A DNA stretch of 64,000 nucleotides from an uncultured Alphaproteobacteria bacterium (GTDB lineage Bacteria > Pseudomonadota > Alphaproteobacteria > RF32 > CAG-239), in the NCBI GenBank assembly GCA_910584385.1, contig CAJUAK010000005.1:1-64000 (forward strand), written 5' to 3'. Positions 35,270 through 43,665 of the stretch are shown here, piece after piece (within the stretch, counting starts at the first letter, position 1; every line of letters begins with the position of its first letter). Below the pieces are notes generated by a model, which saw only the letters and a list, made by a program, of their open reading frames with translations, made no database searches and was not told the origin of the DNA. A program made the position numbers and the translations under genes.

Positions 35270-36157
35270 TTAAAAGCTTTTTATTTTGTTTATATTTGTT
35301 TTGGGCGGAGCGCCAAACATGCGTTTGTATTCTCGGTTAAACTGGCTGGCGCTTTCATAACCGACATCATAAGCGGCTTTGGCTGCATCAAAATTTTCAG
35401 AGAGCATTAAGCGTTGTGCTTCGTGTAGGCGCAGTTTTTTTTGATATTGCAAAGGGCTTAATGTTGTTACTTTGCTGAAGTGGCGATAAAAAGAAGACGC
35501 AGCCATATTGAATTTTTGTGCTAACTCATCAATTTTTAAAGGGTGGCGGTAGTTTTCCTTCATCCATGCGATTGCATTTGCAATTTGATTATTCTGCGAC
35601 CCTTTGATGTTAATCGTGCGCAAAATATCGCCAAGGGGAGAGGTTAAGAGCAGGTAATGTATTTCTTTTATTATCATTGGGGCCATTATTTTTTGCCGTT
35701 CCGGTTGGTTAACCAATTGGACCAGCCTGTAAAAAGCATCTAATAAAGCTTCATCCGCATTGGCAATTCCCATACCGCGGCGGGCTGTTTCATTTTGAGG
35801 ATAATTGCCTTCGCTTAAGAGCTGGCTGATAACATAATTGTCCAAATCAAAGATTAATGTCATGAAAGGCTTTTCCGGACTGGCTTCGACAATGCTTCCA
35901 ACCGTTGGAATATCAATGGAAGTAACGACAAGCTGGTTTTCATGATAAGTGAATTTTTCAGAACCGATCAATGTTTGTTTTTTCCCTTGCAGAACCAAGA
36001 TTGCCATAGGCTTGTAAAAACAATGCTGGTTGGATGTCGGGGCTGTCCTTAAGGCTGCTTCCAAGCCCTTTATCCCGGTTTTAATCACGCCTGGAGCCTG
36101 AAAAAGTTCCCTTACTTTGTCTTTTAATAGATTTTGCTTTTCTTCAAAACTGTTCAT
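35270..36157 (-). CDS. AraC family transcriptional regulator
   Basis: A 295-residue regulator. Residues 20-190 form an AraC-N type domain (AAPTSNQHCFYKPMAILVLQGKK, LVVTSIDIPTVGSIVEASPEKPF), and the C-terminal 100 residues hold two HTH motifs (LKIDELAQKFNMAASSFYRHFSKVTTLSPLQYQKKLRL and AAYDVGYESASQFNREYKRMFGAPP). AGAGG precedes the ATG at 36157. It is divergent from the flavoprotein and CMD-cupin genes and probably controls them, a frequent arrangement for this subfamily. Confidence 0.92.
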   Translation of the reverse strand: MNSFEEKQNLLKDKVRELFQAPGVIKTGIKGLEAALRTAPTSNQHCFYKPMAILVLQGKKQTLIGSEKFTYHENQLVVTSIDIPTVGSIVEASPEKPFMTLIFDLDNYVISQLLSEGNYPQNETARRGMGIANADEALLDAFYRLVQLVNQPERQKIMAPMIIKEIHYLLLTSPLGDILRTINIKGSQNNQIANAIAWMKENYRHPLKIDELAQKFNMAASSFYRHFSKVTTLSPLQYQKKLRLHEAQRLMLSENFDAAKAAYDVGYESASQFNREYKRMFGAPPKTNINKIKSF

Positions 36158-36313
36158 GAAACCTCTCTTTCTTTGTGCAATCATACCGTGTTGTTTTTTT
36201 ATTGTAAACAAAAATTGAGAGAAATAGGCAATTATTTGAGAACATTAGGCCTGTAAATTTGCAATTAAACGGTTAAACTATGACATAATGCGGGTAATTT
36301 TAGGAGGAATAAT

Positions 36314-36946
36314 ATGAAAGTTTTATTGATTAATGGCTCGCCAAATAAAAACGGGTGCACTTATACGGCTTTGAAGGAGATTGCCGACCAGCTGGAAAAA
36401 GAAGGGATTGGCTCTGAAATCTATTATATCGGTACGGAGGCTATCCGTCCGTGCATGGCTTGCCGCGCTTGTGCTAAGCTTGGCCGGTGCGTGGTTAATG
36501 ACAAGGTTAACAGCTTTGTTGACAAAGCCGCAGATTTTGATGGCTATATTATCGGTTCTCCCGTTCATTATGGTTCGGCTTCGGGCGTTGTTGTCCCATT
36601 TTTGGACCGCGCTTTCTTTTCTGCTTTTTTGGGCGGCCGGCATATTTTCCGCCACAAGCCGGGGTCGGCGGTTGTCAGTGCCAGACGGGCCGGGACGACC
36701 TTCAGCATTGACCAGTTAAACAAATATTTTCAGATTGCCGAAATGCCGGTTATTTCAGGCCGTTATTGGAATATGGTCCATGGCGCTAATGCGGAGGAGG
36801 TTTTGCAAGATAAGGAGGGTTTGCAAAATATGCGGATTTTAGCTAAAAATATGGCTTATCATTTGAAATGTAAGGAAGCTGCGGCAAAGGCCGGCATTTT
36901 GCCGCCGGAAGCTGAAAAGATTGAGTTTACCAATTTTATCCGGTAG
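36314..36946 (+). CDS. flavodoxin-fold NAD(P)H-dependent FMN reductase
   Basis: A 210-residue iron-sulfur-flavoprotein-like reductase. FMN-binding LLINGSPNKNGCTYTAL at the N-terminus, then Cys47, Cys50, Cys53 and Cys59 (CMACRACAKLGRC), which could bind a cluster or form redox disulfides, and IIGSPVHYGSASG. AGGAGG lies 7 nt before the ATG. Its position opposite an AraC regulator and ahead of a CMD-cupin gene suggests a stress-induced redox operon. Confidence 0.88.
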   Translation: MKVLLINGSPNKNGCTYTALKEIADQLEKEGIGSEIYYIGTEAIRPCMACRACAKLGRCVVNDKVNSFVDKAADFDGYIIGSPVHYGSASGVVVPFLDRAFFSAFLGGRHIFRHKPGSAVVSARRAGTTFSIDQLNKYFQIAEMPVISGRYWNMVHGANAEEVLQDKEGLQNMRILAKNMAYHLKCKEAAAKAGILPPEAEKIEFTNFIR

Positions 36947-36958
36947 GGGAGAATTTTT

Positions 36959-37981
36959 ATGATAAAAAAGTTTTTGACTTCAGTTATTTTGGGAACAATG
37001 ATTTTTTTAGGAGAAAATGCTATGGCGGAAGATGCTTTGAATATTAAACAAAAATCTATTGCAACAGCGGCTTCATATGCAGCCAGGGGCAATCTGGCCG
37101 GTTTGCGGCAGGCGTTGGCTAACGGCCTGGATGCCGGCATTACGGTAAATGAATTTAAGGAAATTTTCGTGCAAACTTATGCTTACTGCGGTTTTCCACG
37201 CAGTTTAAATGCCTTAAACACCTTAATGCAAGTTGTCGAAGAACGCGGCAATAAAGATGCGCAAGGCAAGCTTCCCGGTGCCAAGCCGGAAGGAACGAGC
37301 CTTGAATATGGCGCGGTTAATCAGACAAAGCTTGTCGGGCAGCCTGTTTCCGGCAAAATTTACGAATTTGCTCCGGCTATTGACGAATATTTGAAGGCGC
37401 ATTTGTTTGGCGATATTTTTTCCCGTGATAATGTCGATTGGCAGACCCGGGAATTGGCAACAATTGCGATGCTTGCCTCAATGAATAATGTTGACAGCCA
37501 GCTAAGGAGCCATATTAACGTTGGCAAATATAACGGTTTGTCGGACGGCCAGGTAAAAGAGATTTTAGAAATCGCAGACAAGGCCGGCGCTGAAGGCGTT
37601 TTATTTGGCTTTGGCACGGAAAATACTGCTTATGCCCAATATTTCATTGGCAAAAGCTATTTGCAGCCTCTTGCCAAAGAGGGAATTAATGCGGCAAATG
37701 TTACATTTGAACCAAGATGCCGCAATAATTGGCACATCCACCACAAGACAGGGCAGACTTTGTTTGTTGTTTCCGGCCGCGGCTGGTATCAGGAATGGGG
37801 AAAACCGGCGCAGGAGCTCAAACCGGGCGATGTTGTGGAGATTCCGGAAGGTGTTAAACATTGGCATGGTGCCGCTAAAGACAGCTGGTTTACCCATATT
37901 GCAGTTTCTGTTCCCAACGAAGGGGCTTCTGCAGAATGGCTGGAAGCTGTTTCTGATGAAGAATATGACAAGCTGAAATAA
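36959..37981 (+). CDS. exported carboxymuconolactone decarboxylase-cupin fusion
   Basis: A 340-residue fusion. A signal peptide (MIKKFLTSVILGTMIFLGENAMA) is followed by two CMD/AhpD-like helical domains (about 30-110 and 140-225) and a C-terminal cupin barrel (RNNWHIHHKTGQTLFVVSGRG, PGDVVEIPEGVKHWHGA) with metal-binding His residues. The AhpD CxxC pair is not evident, so peroxidase activity is doubtful. It lies 12 bp after the flavoprotein gene. A periplasmic small-molecule role is inferred. Confidence 0.88.
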   Translation: MIKKFLTSVILGTMIFLGENAMAEDALNIKQKSIATAASYAARGNLAGLRQALANGLDAGITVNEFKEIFVQTYAYCGFPRSLNALNTLMQVVEERGNKDAQGKLPGAKPEGTSLEYGAVNQTKLVGQPVSGKIYEFAPAIDEYLKAHLFGDIFSRDNVDWQTRELATIAMLASMNNVDSQLRSHINVGKYNGLSDGQVKEILEIADKAGAEGVLFGFGTENTAYAQYFIGKSYLQPLAKEGINAANVTFEPRCRNNWHIHHKTGQTLFVVSGRGWYQEWGKPAQELKPGDVVEIPEGVKHWHGAAKDSWFTHIAVSVPNEGASAEWLEAVSDEEYDKLK

Positions 37982-38058
37982 AATCTGCATTATCTTTTAT
38001 TATATTTTAAATATTATTTGCTAGCTTTATGCTGTTGATTAATGGGCGGAGCTGCAAA

Positions 38059-38679
38059 ATGGACAAGAACGGGCAATGGCTTAATTGGGCAAAAGAGCTG
38101 CAGGCTCTTGCCCAATGCGGCTTGGCTTATACGAAGGATCCTTTTGATAAAGGGCGTTTTGAAAGAATAAGGGAAATTTCAGCGGAAATATTATGCGGCA
38201 TTTGTGATTTGCCATTAGAAAAAATCAAAAAATTATTCTGCAATGAAGTTGGCTTTCAAACGCCTAAAATAGATACAAGAGGTGTAGTTTTCAAAGATGG
38301 AAAAATATTGCTGGTCAGGGAGAATGACGGCTTGTGGTCTTTGCCCGGCGGTTGGGTTGATTTTGACCAAACGGTTAGGGGCAATACCGAAAAAGAAGTA
38401 AAGGAAGAGGCCGGTTTGGATGTTAAGGCCGTTAAAATTATTGCCGTCCAAGACAGGAATAGGCATAATCTTCCCGTTTATGCCTATAATGTTTGCAAAT
38501 TTTTTGTTTTATGCGAAATTTTAGGCGGTTCTTTTCAAAAAAATATGGAAACGACGGAAAGCGGATATTTTCCCATAGACAAGCTTCCGCCGCTTTGCGA
38601 GGCTAAAAACAGCAAAGCGCAGATAGAGATGTGTTTTGCGGCATATGCCAATCCTGATTGGATAATGCCTTTTGATTAA
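38059..38679 (+). CDS. Nudix hydrolase with N-terminal Nudix_N_2-type domain
   Basis: A 206-residue hydrolase. Residues 1-60 (MDKNGQWLNWAKELQALAQCGLAYTKDPFD) match the small N-terminal domain found before some Nudix enzymes, and the Nudix box is GGWVDFDQTVRGNTEKEVKEEAGL (about 105-128). Relatives hydrolyse ADP-ribose or nucleotide-sugar compounds. ATG 38059 has GGAG 9 nt upstream; an in-frame ATG at 38029 lacks one. Confidence 0.87.
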   Translation: MDKNGQWLNWAKELQALAQCGLAYTKDPFDKGRFERIREISAEILCGICDLPLEKIKKLFCNEVGFQTPKIDTRGVVFKDGKILLVRENDGLWSLPGGWVDFDQTVRGNTEKEVKEEAGLDVKAVKIIAVQDRNRHNLPVYAYNVCKFFVLCEILGGSFQKNMETTESGYFPIDKLPPLCEAKNSKAQIEMCFAAYANPDWIMPFD

Positions 38680-38701
38680 TATTTAAAGGAGCTTCTTCAA
38701 A

Positions 38702-38881
38702 GTGGATTTAGATTTGGTAAAAAAAGAGGTGCAGAAGCTGTTGGCTCAGGATAATACGGGGTATGGCTTTGAACATGTCAGCCGCGTTTATGATATGGCG
38801 GTTGCGCTGTCCAAAAAGGAAAAGGCAGATGTTGAAACCGTCTTTTTAGCCGCTTTGCTGCATGATGTTGACGATGTGTAA
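38702..38881 (+). pseudogene. truncated HD-domain phosphohydrolase
   Basis: GTG 38702 opens a 59-residue frame containing GYGFEHVSRVYDMAVAL and AALLHDVDDV, the first His and the HD motif of HD-superfamily phosphohydrolases, which normally run about 170-220 residues. The frame stops with TAA directly after the HD motif, 8 bp before the end of a minus-strand exported-protein gene. No remainder was recognised beyond that gene. A partial Shine-Dalgarno (AAAGGAG, 38687-38693) supports former expression. Confidence 0.7.
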
Positions 38882-38889
38882 GAAGATGA

Positions 38890-39831
38890 CTAAAAAGCGA
38901 AACTACATCTGGCGGTGTTAGTATTGACCTTATTGCTGCCAAACATGTAGCCATCAGAGAGCCTGAGAATCCATGCATTACCGCTATAGACCTCGGTAGA
39001 CGCCCAATGATAATTTGACATCGTAATCTTGGTGGCACCCGGAATCAGCGTCAATGCATCTTGTATTTTATCAACGCCTTCATACCACTTGTAAATCTGC
39101 CCCAGAGCCGGCAAAAACCACTTTTTGCCACCCGTCGTCTTAGCCGCACAATATTCCGCTGCTCGGTGCTCCTGACCGCTCTCTTTCGCAAAGGCAACAA
39201 TAATGTCCGTATTGCTCTGCCCGGCATAATCGTCTATCGCCATATTCCCGTTGCTGTTCGTATAATTCTTCAATCCTGGAATGTCCTTCCAATTAGATGT
39301 GCCATCATTCCAGGTCTGCCGGCTCTCATCCAATGCCAACGCCAATTTATTAACCGGATCATAAATAATGCCAATGGCTTCTTTCGTATCATCATAATCC
39401 GAATGGCATGAACCGTCTTTATAGATGATATAGCCCACGGTTGGAATACAGTCCGAACCTGTCGGATAAACACATTGCGTGTAACTGTCAGCGCATTGCA
39501 GCCCCGCCAAAACCTTAGGCGTGCGGCAATTGCTCTTGTTATATTTATAATCCGACCCGCATTCCCGGCATTCCGTCCAGCGTCCGCCGCATTGCACCCC
39601 GGCCGGCTCCAAACCATCCGCCGCCGAACAATTGGACGCGTCGTAACGATAGCCGCGCATATCTCCGCAGGCATTGGCACAATACATCTTCGAAGGATCC
39701 GCCGGACATTTCACACCGCCGTTCGGGCATTGCTCCGCCGTCAGCTTATAGCCCAATTCCTCACAGGTCGCCGCCAAAGCATTGCCAGAAACCAACCCCG
39801 CCGCTAATGTCAAAAATAACCGTTTCACCAT
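38890..39831 (-). CDS. cysteine-rich exported protein, DUF1566-like C-terminus
   Basis: A 313-residue exported protein. The signal peptide MVKRLFLTLAAGLVSGNALA is followed by about 120 residues with 16 or more Cys arranged in short repeats (CEELGYKLTAEQC, CPADPSKMYC, CGDMRGYRYDASNC, CGGRWTECREC, YKYNKSNC). The C-terminal half has KWFLPALGQIYKWYEG and NYHWASTEVYSGNAWILRL, a DUF1566/Lcl-like signature. GAGGTG precedes the ATG. It is probably surface-exposed and disulfide-rich. Its end abuts the truncated HD gene. Confidence 0.8.
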   Translation of the reverse strand: MVKRLFLTLAAGLVSGNALAATCEELGYKLTAEQCPNGGVKCPADPSKMYCANACGDMRGYRYDASNCSAADGLEPAGVQCGGRWTECRECGSDYKYNKSNCRTPKVLAGLQCADSYTQCVYPTGSDCIPTVGYIIYKDGSCHSDYDDTKEAIGIIYDPVNKLALALDESRQTWNDGTSNWKDIPGLKNYTNSNGNMAIDDYAGQSNTDIIVAFAKESGQEHRAAEYCAAKTTGGKKWFLPALGQIYKWYEGVDKIQDALTLIPGATKITMSNYHWASTEVYSGNAWILRLSDGYMFGSNKVNTNTARCSFAF

Positions 39832-40039
39832 TATTTACACCTCATCCCTAAATTTTATGCGCATCTCAAAACAGCTTCAAAATGCTTTGCGCCGCCTTTT
39901 GCAATTTTATTTATAATAATTTTTTTCGTAATTTTGTACTAAGGATATTATATGAAATAAATCATCAGTCAATAAGATTTTGATTCGCTCCTAATATTGT
40001 GATATTAATAAAGGGATAGTTATGCATTATATATAATTT

Positions 40040-40208
40040 TAGCAAAGGGGGCTTTTGCGCAGCAGGACTTCTGGGCTCCGGTATCCTGATGTGGTTGGGC
40101 TTGGTGGCTTTGGGGCTGCATAAGTTGTGCCACAGGTCCTATCCTTGCTAATCATGCTGAAATCTTTAGCATGCTTGACGGTGGTTTTTCGTTAACCGCC
40201 GTTTTTTT
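40040..40208 (+). ncRNA. candidate structured small RNA
   Basis: A GC-rich block in an AT-rich gap. TAGCAAAGG (40040-40048) pairs with CCTTGCTA (40143-40150) with one bulge, closing an inner region in which GTGGC (40104-40108) pairs with GCCAC (40129-40133). A 6-bp hairpin (40153-40158 with 40168-40173) and then a 9-bp terminator hairpin with T7 (40178-40208) follow. TATAAT at 40032-40037 sits just upstream, though without a good -35. I cannot assign it to 4.5S, 6S or a riboswitch family. Confidence 0.35.
40178..40208 (+). terminator. intrinsic terminator before the AT-hook gene
   Basis: A 9-bp stem with one wobble (40178-40186 with 40194-40202) followed by seven T. Confidence 0.75.
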
Positions 40209-40308
40209 ATGCAAAATATTCGGATAAAATTAGCTTGTTTTTTTCTGAAAATATGATAGAGAGGCCTTCAGAGATGAATTATTTATATATAACTTAAAAT
40301 ATTTTTAT

Positions 40309-41862
40309 ATGGAAAAAATTCGTATTATTAAGAACCTTTTTAGCTTAGTCAGTTTGTCTAAGCAGGAAAAGGTCATGTTGCTGAAGGACTTGATGTCTGA
40401 TTGGCAGATATCAGAACAAGATATTGCCGAGGCAATATCCGCAGCCCCAAAACGCCGCGGACGCCCAAAGAAAGCGGAAATAACAGAAGCTGCTGCGCCG
40501 GTTCCGCCGGATGCTCCTGAGCAAGCCGTTGTTAAGGTCCAGCGCCGCGGACGCCCAAAGAAAGCGGAAACAACGGAAGCTGTTGTGCCGGTTCCGCCGG
40601 ATGCTCCTGAGCAAGCCGTTGTTAAGGCCCAGCGCCGCGGACGCCCAAAGAAAGCGGAAATAACGGAAGCTGTAGTGCCGGTTCCTCCGGATGCTCCCGA
40701 GCAAGCTGTTGTTAAGCCCAAGCGCCGCGGACGTCCCAAAAAGGTTGTGTCAGAAAGCGTTGAGGGGGAACCATCTGATATAAAGCTTTCTCCGCAAGAT
40801 GAAGCTTTGATAGAAGAAACAATATCTGCAAATGATGTTTCTTCATTGCTGGAGGATGAACCCCAGCCTCGCGTTTGTGTGGCCGTTTGCGACTTTGGAA
40901 AACGCCATTTTGACAAGGTGGCACGCAAGGCCATGTATTATGAGCATTATTATGCGCATAATACAAGTGTTCTTGCCGAGCTTAAATACGATGTTCCTGA
41001 AAAGTGCAGGGAAGAAACATTTAATCCGGCATATATCCATGATATTTTTAACATGGCGGTTTTGCCCAGGATATCTTCTAATAAGGGCAAGGAGAGGCTT
41101 CCCTTGCTTGAGGCTTTGCAAAACATCCGCCGTTTGAATGTGGTGGCGCATTGCCATGGCGGTTATGTTGCCCGCCAGCTGGAAAAGCTGATGGATGTTA
41201 AAATGTTTGAACTTGGCTATTCTGAAAAAGAGCAGAAGCAGGTTAAATCGCAATTGGCCGTATTATGCTATAATCCTGATTGCCCAAAGCATGATTCGGG
41301 CATGAATTTTATTTCTATAGAGTCTGCCAGTGATTCCCATAATGAATTTCAAACATATTTTCGGGAATGGCTTTTAATGGAGCCGCAGGATTTTGGCGTA
41401 TGCTGTTTGAATCAAAAATGGGGAAAAACGCTGATGTGTGCTCAGGTTGATAAAGCCGGCATTGAAGGAAATCCGCCGCGCGTGTATAAAGCCGTTTCTC
41501 CGGAGGAATGGTTTGAAGGGCTTTCTAAACCGCGTAAAAAAGACAATACAATCGGCGAGCATGATTTTTTGGGGTTTGAACCGGTCGGAAATATGAGCCG
41601 CGGCGCCCTTAAAATGCAAAAATTTGCCAATAATATTTTGAAAAATATGGTTAAAAATTCCCAGGCGCAAGGCGGTGCCGGCTATATTCCGTTGCCGGGC
41701 CTGAAGCATTTGGCGGCAGAAGGCATGCGTCAAAAATACGAGTTTGCCCGGGCGGTGTTGACAGGCTATAAGCTGGAACGGAAACTAATGCATAAGGATC
41801 TTTCCAGAATTGACCAATATGCCAACCGGCGCAGATCCATACCTCAAATTACTCTTGATTAA
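40309..41862 (+). CDS. AT-hook-repeat protein with lipase-like HCHGG elbow
   Basis: A 517-residue protein not recognised as a family. Residues 49-145 carry four RRGRPKK AT-hook-type motifs (at 49, 79, 109, 139) in 30-residue repeats joined by PVPPDAPEQAVVK linkers. Residues about 185-400 hold NVVAHCHGGYVARQLEKLM, which matches the nucleophile elbow of alpha/beta hydrolases except that Cys282 replaces Ser; LAVLCYNPDCPK and NFISIESASDSHNEF follow as candidate strands and acid/base residues. The C-terminus is helical and basic. The leader lacks a Shine-Dalgarno. A minor-groove-binding protein with hydrolase-like core is inferred, not shown. Confidence 0.65.
   Translation: MEKIRIIKNLFSLVSLSKQEKVMLLKDLMSDWQISEQDIAEAISAAPKRRGRPKKAEITEAAAPVPPDAPEQAVVKVQRRGRPKKAETTEAVVPVPPDAPEQAVVKAQRRGRPKKAEITEAVVPVPPDAPEQAVVKPKRRGRPKKVVSESVEGEPSDIKLSPQDEALIEETISANDVSSLLEDEPQPRVCVAVCDFGKRHFDKVARKAMYYEHYYAHNTSVLAELKYDVPEKCREETFNPAYIHDIFNMAVLPRISSNKGKERLPLLEALQNIRRLNVVAHCHGGYVARQLEKLMDVKMFELGYSEKEQKQVKSQLAVLCYNPDCPKHDSGMNFISIESASDSHNEFQTYFREWLLMEPQDFGVCCLNQKWGKTLMCAQVDKAGIEGNPPRVYKAVSPEEWFEGLSKPRKKDNTIGEHDFLGFEPVGNMSRGALKMQKFANNILKNMVKNSQAQGGAGYIPLPGLKHLAAEGMRQKYEFARAVLTGYKLERKLMHKDLSRIDQYANRRRSIPQITLD
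40453..40743. repeat. 90-bp tandem repeats encoding AT-hooks
   Basis: Copies begin at 40453, 40543, 40633 and 40723; the first three are nearly identical and the fourth holds only the hook. High DNA identity indicates recent expansion or gene conversion. Confidence 0.9.
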
Positions 41863-42380
41863 GAAGATGTCTGCCGGGTAACGATATGTTCAATGCCCGG
41901 CTGCAGATTGTTGAGCTTTTCTTTAAAAAATTCTGGATAGGCTTCGTATTTGCCAAGTTCATTGAGGGGGAGCCAGCACATTTTTTCCTCAACCGTTCCG
42001 TAAAAGGTTTTGCTGTGGCTGTCCAGCTGTTGCGTTCCTCGGGGCTTCATGAGGAAAAAGAATGTTATTTCATGGCAGTTCAGCCCTTTTAACATTCCGT
42101 CGTCCCTTCTGAAAAAGAGTTCCTGTACAAAAGCCAGCCGGTCAATTTCATAATGAATTCCGGTTTCTTCAAAAACCTCCCTGAGGCAGGTTTGTTCTGC
42201 CGTTTCGCCCAAACGGATTGCACCTCCGATTGAATAGTAATATTTTTCTTTGTCGTTTGTAGCGAATAAAACGCATCCGTTTTCAATGATAATGGCTGCC
42301 GCCCGCAATCTGAAACGGTCATTTTCAGGCGTTTGAAAGCAGATGTCGTTATCATAGGGCTTAATTATCGGTGCGGGCAT
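41859..42380 (-). CDS. Nudix hydrolase
   Basis: A 173-residue Nudix protein. The box GGAIRLGETAEQTCLREVFEETGI fits GX5EX7REUXEEXGU fully. The order of conserved strands before (FRLRAAAIIIENGCVLFATND) and after is normal. Substrate unknown. It is convergent with the AT-hook gene and overlaps its end by 4 bp. Confidence 0.88.
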   Translation of the reverse strand: MPAPIIKPYDNDICFQTPENDRFRLRAAAIIIENGCVLFATNDKEKYYYSIGGAIRLGETAEQTCLREVFEETGIHYEIDRLAFVQELFFRRDDGMLKGLNCHEITFFFLMKPRGTQQLDSHSKTFYGTVEEKMCWLPLNELGKYEAYPEFFKEKLNNLQPGIEHIVTRQTSS

Positions 42381-42457
42381 GTTTTTATTTTCCTTTTCTC
42401 ATATAATTCTTATTTTTTAAGATAAACTCACAGAAAAAGCAAAAGAAATTTTTTCTA

Positions 42458-42488
42458 TTGACTTAGAGTTAACTCTAAAGTTTATAGT
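42458..42488 (+). promoter_or_regulatory. MerR-type promoter with 19-bp spacer
   Basis: TTGACT (42458-42463) and TATAGT (42483-42488) are 19 bp apart, and the spacer is filled by a perfect palindrome TTAGAGTTAACTCTAA (42463-42478). Overlong spacers with a central dyad are the hallmark of MerR-family-activated promoters. No merR gene lies in the window. Confidence 0.8.
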
Positions 42489-42520
42489 TGAAAATATTAA
42501 TTTTTTTAGGGTGGATTATA

Positions 42521-43609
42521 ATGAAAAGGATTTACAGGTTGATGTTGATATGTTTAGCTTTTTTTATTGCTGCAGGGTCATATTTGGCATTTTACGCTTT
42601 GCGTGAGATTGGCAAAACGCCTTCTGCTGAAGAAATGAAGGCTTTTGAAAAGCTTTCTTATTTCAAGGGCGGAAAATTTCAAAGCCCGCAGGAAATGATT
42701 CTTCGTCCGGATAATGTGCGTAACGGCCCGGCCGGCTGGAGCCGCTTTTTTACGCAATCTCCTTTTGCGCCTAAAACCGTTTTGCCACATGTCGCTTTGG
42801 CTAAAAAAGATTTTCCTGTCCGGCCGGAGAATTTGGCTTTTTATTGGCTGGGGCATTCGGCGGCGATTATGGAACTTGGCGGCAAGAGGATTATTTTTGA
42901 CCCGGTCTTGGAAAATGCCGCGCCGCTTCCTTTGGCTGTTCCGCGTTATAATAAATCTCCGATTGAAAGGGAGGAGCTTCCCGAAATTGATTATGTTGTG
43001 ATTACCCATAACCATTATGACCACTTGGAACGCAAAACAGTCCGGGCTTTGCAAAAGGCGCATTTTGTCGTGCCTTTGGGCGTGGGTGCCGCTTTGCGCG
43101 GCTGGGGCGTTGCTGCTGAAAATATTACAGAGCTGGGCTGGAATGATATTTTTGAACAAGATGGCTTGCAAATTATCGCCCAAGTGGCGCAGCATTATTC
43201 CGGACGCTCAAAATTAGCCAGCAATGAAACTTTGTGGAATGCTTATGTTGTCAGGGGCGGCGGAAAAAATATCTATTGGTCCGGAGACAGCGGCTATGGC
43301 AGCCATTTTAGAGAAACCGGAAGAAAATTTGGCCCGTTTGATTTTGCAACTTTGGAAATTGATGCCTGGAATATGGGCTGGCCGAATATCCATTTATTTC
43401 CCCATGAGGCTGTTCAGGCTGCAAAGGATTTAGGTGCCAAACGAATTATCCCGTTTCATTGGGCGGTGTTTGACCTGGCGCTCCATCCCTGGCATGAATC
43501 TATAGATATGGTGCTGGATGAGGCTGAAAAAGGCGGTTTGCAGGTTTTAACCCCCAAAATGGGCGAAAAGATTATTCCCGGAAAATCGCAAACCTCAAAA
43601 TGGTGGTGA
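42521..43609 (+). CDS. membrane-anchored metallo-beta-lactamase-fold hydrolase
   Basis: A 362-residue protein. Residues 1-25 form a membrane anchor or uncleaved signal (MKRIYRLMLICLAFFIAAGS). The MBL core has WLGHSAAIMELGGKRIIFDPV, the metal motif THNHYDHL, YWSGDSGYGSHF and PFHWAVFDLALHPWHE, as in UlaG/NAPE-PLD-like proteins. AGGGTGG precedes ATG 42521. Transcription from a MerR-type promoter suggests induction by a metal, electrophile or drug. A terminator follows at 43630. Confidence 0.88.
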   Translation: MKRIYRLMLICLAFFIAAGSYLAFYALREIGKTPSAEEMKAFEKLSYFKGGKFQSPQEMILRPDNVRNGPAGWSRFFTQSPFAPKTVLPHVALAKKDFPVRPENLAFYWLGHSAAIMELGGKRIIFDPVLENAAPLPLAVPRYNKSPIEREELPEIDYVVITHNHYDHLERKTVRALQKAHFVVPLGVGAALRGWGVAAENITELGWNDIFEQDGLQIIAQVAQHYSGRSKLASNETLWNAYVVRGGGKNIYWSGDSGYGSHFRETGRKFGPFDFATLEIDAWNMGWPNIHLFPHEAVQAAKDLGAKRIIPFHWAVFDLALHPWHESIDMVLDEAEKGGLQVLTPKMGEKIIPGKSQTSKWW

Positions 43610-43629
43610 GTTTTTGAACGGCGCATGCC

Positions 43630-43665
43630 AACCCCCTCTTTCTGGATTTGAAGAGGGGGTTTTTG
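43630..43665 (+). terminator. terminator of the MBL-fold gene
   Basis: A perfect 11-bp stem (43630-43640 with 43651-43661) followed by a T tract. Confidence 0.88.

Larger units (their letters stand above)
39832..40308. other. 477-bp non-coding stretch with a candidate RNA
   Basis: It contains the promoter side of the leftward exported-protein gene, a TATAAT at 40032-40037, the structured block 40040-40208 and the AT-rich leader of the AT-hook protein gene. No convincing ORF fits. Confidence 0.5.

Noticed and set aside
40040..40150. 4.5S (SRP) or 6S RNA identity for the structured block
   Set aside because: The conserved SRP core with its GGAA tetraloop is missing, and the layout does not match 6S.
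40305..40934. Minus-strand 209-codon frame with repeats
   Set aside because: It is the antisense shadow of the AT-hook repeats and has no start signal.
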